From Paraburkholderia phosphatilytica (lineage in GTDB: Bacteria > Pseudomonadota > Gammaproteobacteria > Burkholderiales > Burkholderiaceae): DNA of 64,000 nt. The stretch spans positions 1-64,000 of the forward strand of contig NZ_QQOA01000033.1 in assembly GCF_003443895.1 (NCBI RefSeq), given 5' to 3'. Positions 59,839 to 64,000 of this stretch are shown in pieces. The position numbers and the translations under genes were made by a program. Position 1 is the first letter of the stretch. Every line of letters begins with the position of its first letter. Under the pieces are notes generated by a model. That model had not been told where the DNA came from, ran no database searches, and saw only the letters and a program-made list of their open reading frames with translations.

Positions 59839-61347
59839 TCACCGTGCCGCGAGTGCAGCCGCGCCTGCGCCCGCGCGCCGGCCGAACACCACGCCCGCAA
59901 CGAGCCCCGTGCCGCTGCCATAGTTGTGGTAATACAGCCCGCCGACGATCTCGCCCGCCGCGAACAGCCCGCGGATCGGCATCCCGGATGCATCGAGCAC
60001 TTCCCCATCGGTCGATACCTTCAGGCCGCCGAACGTGAACGTGACGCCCGTCGTCACGCCGTACGCTTCGTACGGCGGCGTATCGAGCGGGTTCGCCCAG
60101 TTGGTCTTGTCGATCGCGAGACCCTGAGTGCGCAGCCCATCGTGCACGTTCGGATCGAACTGCACGTCGGGCCGCGGCGCCGCGTTGTACGCGCGCACGG
60201 TGCGCAGGAAGCCTTCAGGGTCGACGCCCGTCAGCTTCGTTGCGAGCTCTTCGAGCGTGCCGGCCGTCTCCTTCGTGATGCGCGCGATCCGGTATTCGTC
60301 GCGCAGCAGCTTCGTCACCTTCTGGTCGAAGATCTGCCATGCGAACAAGCCCGGCTGCTTCAGCACCTCGTGACCGTACTTCGCATACGTGAAGCTGTGG
60401 AAGTCGAGGCCCTCGTCGAGAAAGCGCTCGCCCTTCGCGTTGACCAGAATCCCGAATGGATAGTTGTGCTTCTGAAAGCGGTCGCCGATCGTCAGGTCGC
60501 CGAACTCGGGCGCGTTCATGTCCCACTGCACCGCGTGCGCGCCGGACCAGTGGCCGGCCACCGCCGCGCCGATCTCCATCGCCATCCGGTGGCCCCAGCC
60601 AGTGTTGTAGCGGGTGCCGCGCACCTTCGCGAGGTCCCAGTTCGGTCCGAGATAACGCGCGCGCATTTCCGCGTTCGATTCGAAGCCGCCGCACGCGAGC
60701 ACGACGGCCCGCGCGCGGATATCGACCTGGCGTCCCGCGTGCATCGCGCGCACGCCTTCTATGCCGCGTTCGCCGTATAGCAGCCCCATCGCCTGGGTCT
60801 GGTACAGCACACCGACGCGCGCGTCCGCGAGCGCATGATGCAGCGCCTCGACGAGATGCGTGCCGCCGCCCAGGATATGGCACGCGAGGCCGCCCCAGAA
60901 GCGGAACTTGCCGCCCACCTTGAACGCCTGGCGGCCGAGCGCCGGCTGGAAGCGCACGCCGTGCCGCCTGAGCCAGAGCGCCGCATCGTAGCTGTTGCCG
61001 ATCAGCACTTCGGTGAGATCGGGATCGGCGCGAAATTCCGTGAGGCGGCCGATATCGTCGAAATACTGCTCGCGCGTATAGGTGCCGAAATCGATGTTCG
61101 GCAGATCGAGGTCCGCGATGTCGGGCGCGAGCTTCAGCAGATCGTCGACCGAGTCGTACACGAAGCGGAACGCGCCGCCGGTAAACGCCGAGTTGCCGCC
61201 GCGCGCCTGCTCGGGCGCGCTTTCGATCAGCGCGACGCGTTGCGCGCCGCGCTCGCGCGCGGCCAGCGCCGCGTTGGCCGCCGCGTTGCCGGCGCCCACC
61301 ACGAGTACGTCGAGGTCATGCAGATCGTCGAGGGTCATCGAATCCAT
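59839..61347 (-). CDS. tcuA: FAD-dependent tricarballylate dehydrogenase-like protein (TcuA family)
   Basis: A 502-residue flavoprotein of the fumarate reductase/succinate dehydrogenase flavoprotein group, TcuA-like. The FAD motif VVGAGNAAANAALAARERGA is at the N-terminus, GGNSAFTGGAFRFVYDS lies near residue 52, AVVLACGGFESN contacts the cofactor, and YYHNYGSGTGLVAGVVFGRR closes the domain. TcuA oxidises tricarballylate to cis-aconitate; its electron carrier TcuB is not seen in the window. Substrate could also be a related polycarboxylate. Confidence 0.82.
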   Translation of the reverse strand: MDSMTLDDLHDLDVLVVGAGNAAANAALAARERGAQRVALIESAPEQARGGNSAFTGGAFRFVYDSVDDLLKLAPDIADLDLPNIDFGTYTREQYFDDIGRLTEFRADPDLTEVLIGNSYDAALWLRRHGVRFQPALGRQAFKVGGKFRFWGGLACHILGGGTHLVEALHHALADARVGVLYQTQAMGLLYGERGIEGVRAMHAGRQVDIRARAVVLACGGFESNAEMRARYLGPNWDLAKVRGTRYNTGWGHRMAMEIGAAVAGHWSGAHAVQWDMNAPEFGDLTIGDRFQKHNYPFGILVNAKGERFLDEGLDFHSFTYAKYGHEVLKQPGLFAWQIFDQKVTKLLRDEYRIARITKETAGTLEELATKLTGVDPEGFLRTVRAYNAAPRPDVQFDPNVHDGLRTQGLAIDKTNWANPLDTPPYEAYGVTTGVTFTFGGLKVSTDGEVLDASGMPIRGLFAAGEIVGGLYYHNYGSGTGLVAGVVFGRRAGAGAAALAAR

Positions 61348-61389
61348 CTCCTTGTCTGAGCGTGTACAGCTGCAACGTGTGCGGCCGGT

Positions 61390-62787
61390 TCAGCGATGCG
61401 GATAGTCGGCGAGCTTGCCGATCGAGCCCGCTTCGTCGCGCGCGCCATCGACGGCCGGGTTCAGCGTCTCGAGGCTGCGTCCCGTGGTGCGCGGCCCGAA
61501 CAGCAGCGTGATCAGCGCGGTCAGCAGCCACGCGCCGGCGATATACATGAACACCGTCACGTAGCCCAGGTTCGTGTAGATCGCCGCGATCACGAACGCG
61601 TTCGCGACATTCGCGATGCGGCCCGCGCCGTAAGTCAGGCCGGTCGCGCTATTGCGCACGCCGGTCGGGAACTGCTCGGGCGTGTACGAGTACAGGAGCG
61701 TCGCGAAGGTCTGCGTCAGCATCCCGACCGCGAAGCCGAACGTCACGATCAGGATCGGCGTGAAGCTCAGTCCGTACAGCAGACCGAACACTGCAATCAG
61801 CAACGCGACTACCGCGATCAGATGCTTGCGTTCGAAGCGGTCCGCCGGGTACACCGCGAGCAATGCACCGAGCGGTGCGCCGACGTTGATCAGCGTGAAG
61901 TAGGTGAGGCTGCGTGCGATCGTGATGCCGTGATGCACGAGCAGCGTCGGCACCCACGCTTCGAAGCCGTAGAAGCCGAGCGTTTGCAGCAGCCAGATCG
62001 CGCACAGCGTCAGCGTGCGGCGCCGGTACACGGGGTTGAACATCGTGCCCCACGGCTCGCGCACTTCGGGCGGCCGCGCGGCGACTTCGGGCGCGTCGAG
62101 CACGTGTCCTTCCGCGACCGCGCGCGCTTCCATCGCATTTAATGCGGCGTCCGCCTCGTCGTAGCGTCCGGCGCGCGCGCTCCAGCGCGGCGACTCAGGC
62201 AGCCGGCGCACCAGCAGCGGAAACACGATACCGAGCGCGCCCCACACGAACACCCAGCGCCAGCCGTTCTCGCCGTACGGCACCAGCAGCCGCGCGACCA
62301 GATTGGTCAGCGGAATCGCGCACAGGTTGATCACCATCGCCCACGACTGCCAGGTGCCGCGCGAGCGCGCCGGAAACAGCTCGGCGATGTAGGTCATCAC
62401 CGTCACCATGCCGGCCGAGATGCCGAAGCCCGTCACCACGCGCGCCGCGAACAGATAGCCGACACTGGGCACGATGGCCGACGCGAGCGAGCCGACCGAC
62501 GAGATCAAGACGAACACCACCAGCGAGCGCCGCCGCCCCATGCGGTCCGATAGCAGCCCGCCGAGCGTTGCGCCGAAGAACATGCCGATGAAACTCGCGG
62601 ACGTGATCAGCGCGATCTCGTTGATCGCGATGTGCCAGTGGCGGATCAGCGCGGGCGCCGCCGACGCGAAGGTATTGATGTCGCAACTGTCGAAGAAGAG
62701 CGGAATCGCGAACAGCACCATCCACGCGCGATGCATCCGCGTGTTCGGCAGGCGGTCCACCCGCGCCGCGACCAGCGAGTCGTTCAT
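61390..62787 (-). CDS. MFS transporter, organic acid/aromatic acid:H+ symporter type
   Basis: A 465-residue 12-helix carrier. The motif DRMGRRRSLVVFV in the 2-3 loop and AELFPARSRGTWQSW and PEQFPTGVRNSATGL after helices 4 and 10 are typical of the sugar-porter/AAHS-like branch; FDSCDINTFASAAPALI opens helix 1. Probably imports the substrate of the TcuA-like enzyme. CCGGAGACAG precedes ATG 62787. Same strand as its operon neighbours, gap of 42 bases to tcuA. Confidence 0.88.
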   Translation of the reverse strand: MNDSLVAARVDRLPNTRMHRAWMVLFAIPLFFDSCDINTFASAAPALIRHWHIAINEIALITSASFIGMFFGATLGGLLSDRMGRRRSLVVFVLISSVGSLASAIVPSVGYLFAARVVTGFGISAGMVTVMTYIAELFPARSRGTWQSWAMVINLCAIPLTNLVARLLVPYGENGWRWVFVWGALGIVFPLLVRRLPESPRWSARAGRYDEADAALNAMEARAVAEGHVLDAPEVAARPPEVREPWGTMFNPVYRRRTLTLCAIWLLQTLGFYGFEAWVPTLLVHHGITIARSLTYFTLINVGAPLGALLAVYPADRFERKHLIAVVALLIAVFGLLYGLSFTPILIVTFGFAVGMLTQTFATLLYSYTPEQFPTGVRNSATGLTYGAGRIANVANAFVIAAIYTNLGYVTVFMYIAGAWLLTALITLLFGPRTTGRSLETLNPAVDGARDEAGSIGKLADYPHR

Positions 62788-62903
62788 GACTGTCTCCGGT
62801 TCCGGCGGTCGTAGCCGCCGTGTCATCGACGTGCGCGGGCACACCGCGCACTCCAGCCTTCAATCTCTAGCCATCAATCTTCGCTTCGTTCGTTTCATTC
62901 GCA

Positions 62904-64000
62904 TCATTTGCTTCGTTCGCCTTGAAGCGCAAGCTGCGCGGTCAGCGCGGCAACGTCGTCGAGCGTTTCGATCTGCCACAGCATGTCGAGCGCCGCGCGG
63001 CACGCGTCGGCAGGCAGCGCATGCGCCGCGCAATCGAGGAACTTCGCTTCGATGCGCGACATCGGCAGCGGATTTGCCGACGTGCGTCCCGCCGCGCTCG
63101 CGACGCGCTTCGACAACCGCCGTCCGTCCGTCGTTTCCACCACGATCTCCGCGCCGAAGTGATCGGGCTGCTGGTCGGCAAGCGGATCGGGCTCCGCGCT
63201 CACGCGTTCCATCAGCGCGCGGATCGCGGCGTCCGCCCATGCGTCGCCTTCGAAATCGGACAACACGACGCGTCCTTGCGCGAGCGCACGCGCGACGCAG
63301 TACTGCACGCTGAATTTCGCATCGAGCGCGCCGGACGGCTGCGGCCGGTCGGTGTGCCGCAGTCGGCGCGGATGCGTGCGGGACACGATGCGCGTAACGT
63401 TGCGCGGCGTCAGTTCATGTTCCGCGGCGAGCATCAGCATCGCGTCGATCGCAGGGTGCGTGCTGCCGCAGCACGGGTACTGCTTGATCGCGATGCCCGG
63501 CGCGACGATATCGAGCGGGTCCGCCCAGTTGCGCAGCGCGGCAGCCGGATCGTAGTGACCCGCGCCGTTGTAGACCTCGAAGAAGCCCTGGCGATGGCCG
63601 AACGCGTCGTCGCCGGCCGTGAAGCCCTCGCGCGCGAGCAATGCCGCGACGAGTCCGTTGCGCGATGCGTGACCCACGTGCAGCGGTTTCGTCATCGTGC
63701 CGAAGTTCGCCTTCACGCCGGATGCGAACGATGCGGCGACGGATAGCGCAGTGGCGGTTCGTTCCGCATCGAGGCCGAGCAGATGCGAAGCGGCCGCGCA
63801 TGCGCCGAACACGCCGAGTGTCGCGGTCGGGTGCCAGCCCTTGTCGTAGTGGTGAAAATTGACCGCGTGCGCGATACGCGCCTGTGCTTCAAATCCTGCT
63901 ACGTACGCGGTGACGAATGCGCGGCCGCTCACGCTATGTGCATCCGCGAGCGCGAAGAGGGCGGGCAGGATCGGCGCCGATGGATGGCCGCCGAGCGTGT
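62904..64000 (-). CDS. MmgE/PrpD family protein (partial, runs off the right edge)
   Basis: At least 365 residues of a MmgE/PrpD protein, related to 2-methylcitrate dehydratase and cis-aconitate decarboxylase. The open frame runs to the window end, with LGGHPSAPILPALFALADAH, then AYVAGFEAQARIAHAVNFHH, KANFGTMTKPLHVGHASRNG and IKQYPCCGSTHPAIDAM, all family marks. The GTG at 63932 is internal, not the start. It likely dehydrates or decarboxylates a tricarboxylate handled by the TcuA-like enzyme. It is the first gene of the operon visible here. Confidence 0.88.
   Translation of the reverse strand, partial: TLGGHPSAPILPALFALADAHSVSGRAFVTAYVAGFEAQARIAHAVNFHHYDKGWHPTATLGVFGACAAASHLLGLDAERTATALSVAASFASGVKANFGTMTKPLHVGHASRNGLVAALLAREGFTAGDDAFGHRQGFFEVYNGAGHYDPAAALRNWADPLDIVAPGIAIKQYPCCGSTHPAIDAMLMLAAEHELTPRNVTRIVSRTHPRRLRHTDRPQPSGALDAKFSVQYCVARALAQGRVVLSDFEGDAWADAAIRALMERVSAEPDPLADQQPDHFGAEIVVETTDGRRLSKRVASAAGRTSANPLPMSRIEAKFLDCAAHALPADACRAALDMLWQIETLDDVAALTAQLALQGERSK

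Overview
The window looks like a chromosome segment of a Burkholderiaceae member (Burkholderia, Paraburkholderia or Caballeronia type). Grounds: coding sequence that is very GC-rich at third codon positions, an OmpC-like Burkholderia-style porin, DUF4148 and DUF2968 proteins typical of that family, the aerobic box pathway for benzoyl-CoA, and a locus for oxalate use. No rRNA, tRNA, insertion sequence, prophage or CRISPR array was seen.

Layout. 0-4 kb: a medium-chain oxidoreductase divergent from a LysR regulator, then an ECF sigma factor overlapping its NrsF-type membrane anti-sigma factor. 4-8 kb: a selenium operon (mnmH, a PF03773-like permease, selD) followed by a ynfA-like gene. 8-11 kb: a PEP mutase/isocitrate lyase-family enzyme, a lipoprotein and a porin. 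11-12.8 kb: a hipBA toxin-antitoxin pair with three evenly spaced operators. 12.9-13.5 kb: a second NrsF-like protein with no sigma factor beside it. 13.7-22.6 kb: the box cluster. An alpha/beta hydrolase, benzoate-CoA ligase and a DUF4863 protein lie on the minus strand; boxR, boxC, boxB and boxA lie on the plus strand. 22.6-27.5 kb: a XapX protein, a quinone-oxidoreductase-like gene, then molybdenum-handling genes (a two-Mop-domain protein, a small sulfite-oxidase-fold protein, a NifQ-like protein and a ModE DNA-binding domain). 27.5-30.2 kb: an orphan sensor kinase and an MHS-type transporter.

30.5-40 kb is an oxalate region: a GntR regulator, formyl-CoA transferase (frc), a CbbR-like LysR regulator, an OxlT-like antiporter, a second LysR regulator and a 2-dehydropantoate 2-reductase-like enzyme. 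Oxalyl-CoA decarboxylase is not in the window. Two sets of regulatory sites tie the region together: a TGATATATCA palindrome repeated around gntR and frc, and a promoter element of fixed geometry found at three places around the CbbR-like gene. 40-53 kb is ordinary housekeeping and accessory content: M23 peptidases, DUF2252, an SDR, a sirtuin, a PNPOx-like protein, a DUF938 protein, gnd, DUF4148, DUF2968, a cupin and threonine aldolase. 53-58.6 kb holds a DHA2 drug exporter, glycogen phosphorylase and small proteins. 58.7-64 kb is a catabolic operon on the minus strand (MmgE/PrpD, MFS transporter, TcuA-like flavoprotein, ornithine cyclodeaminase-like protein) that runs off the right edge.

No wholly unknown multi-gene system stands out. 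The best candidates for new biology are the three-promoter LysR regulon in the oxalate region, the split ModE/NifQ-like/molybdopterin-domain cluster, the selenium operon with its unassigned permease, the regularly spaced hipBA operators, and the orphan NrsF paralogue.
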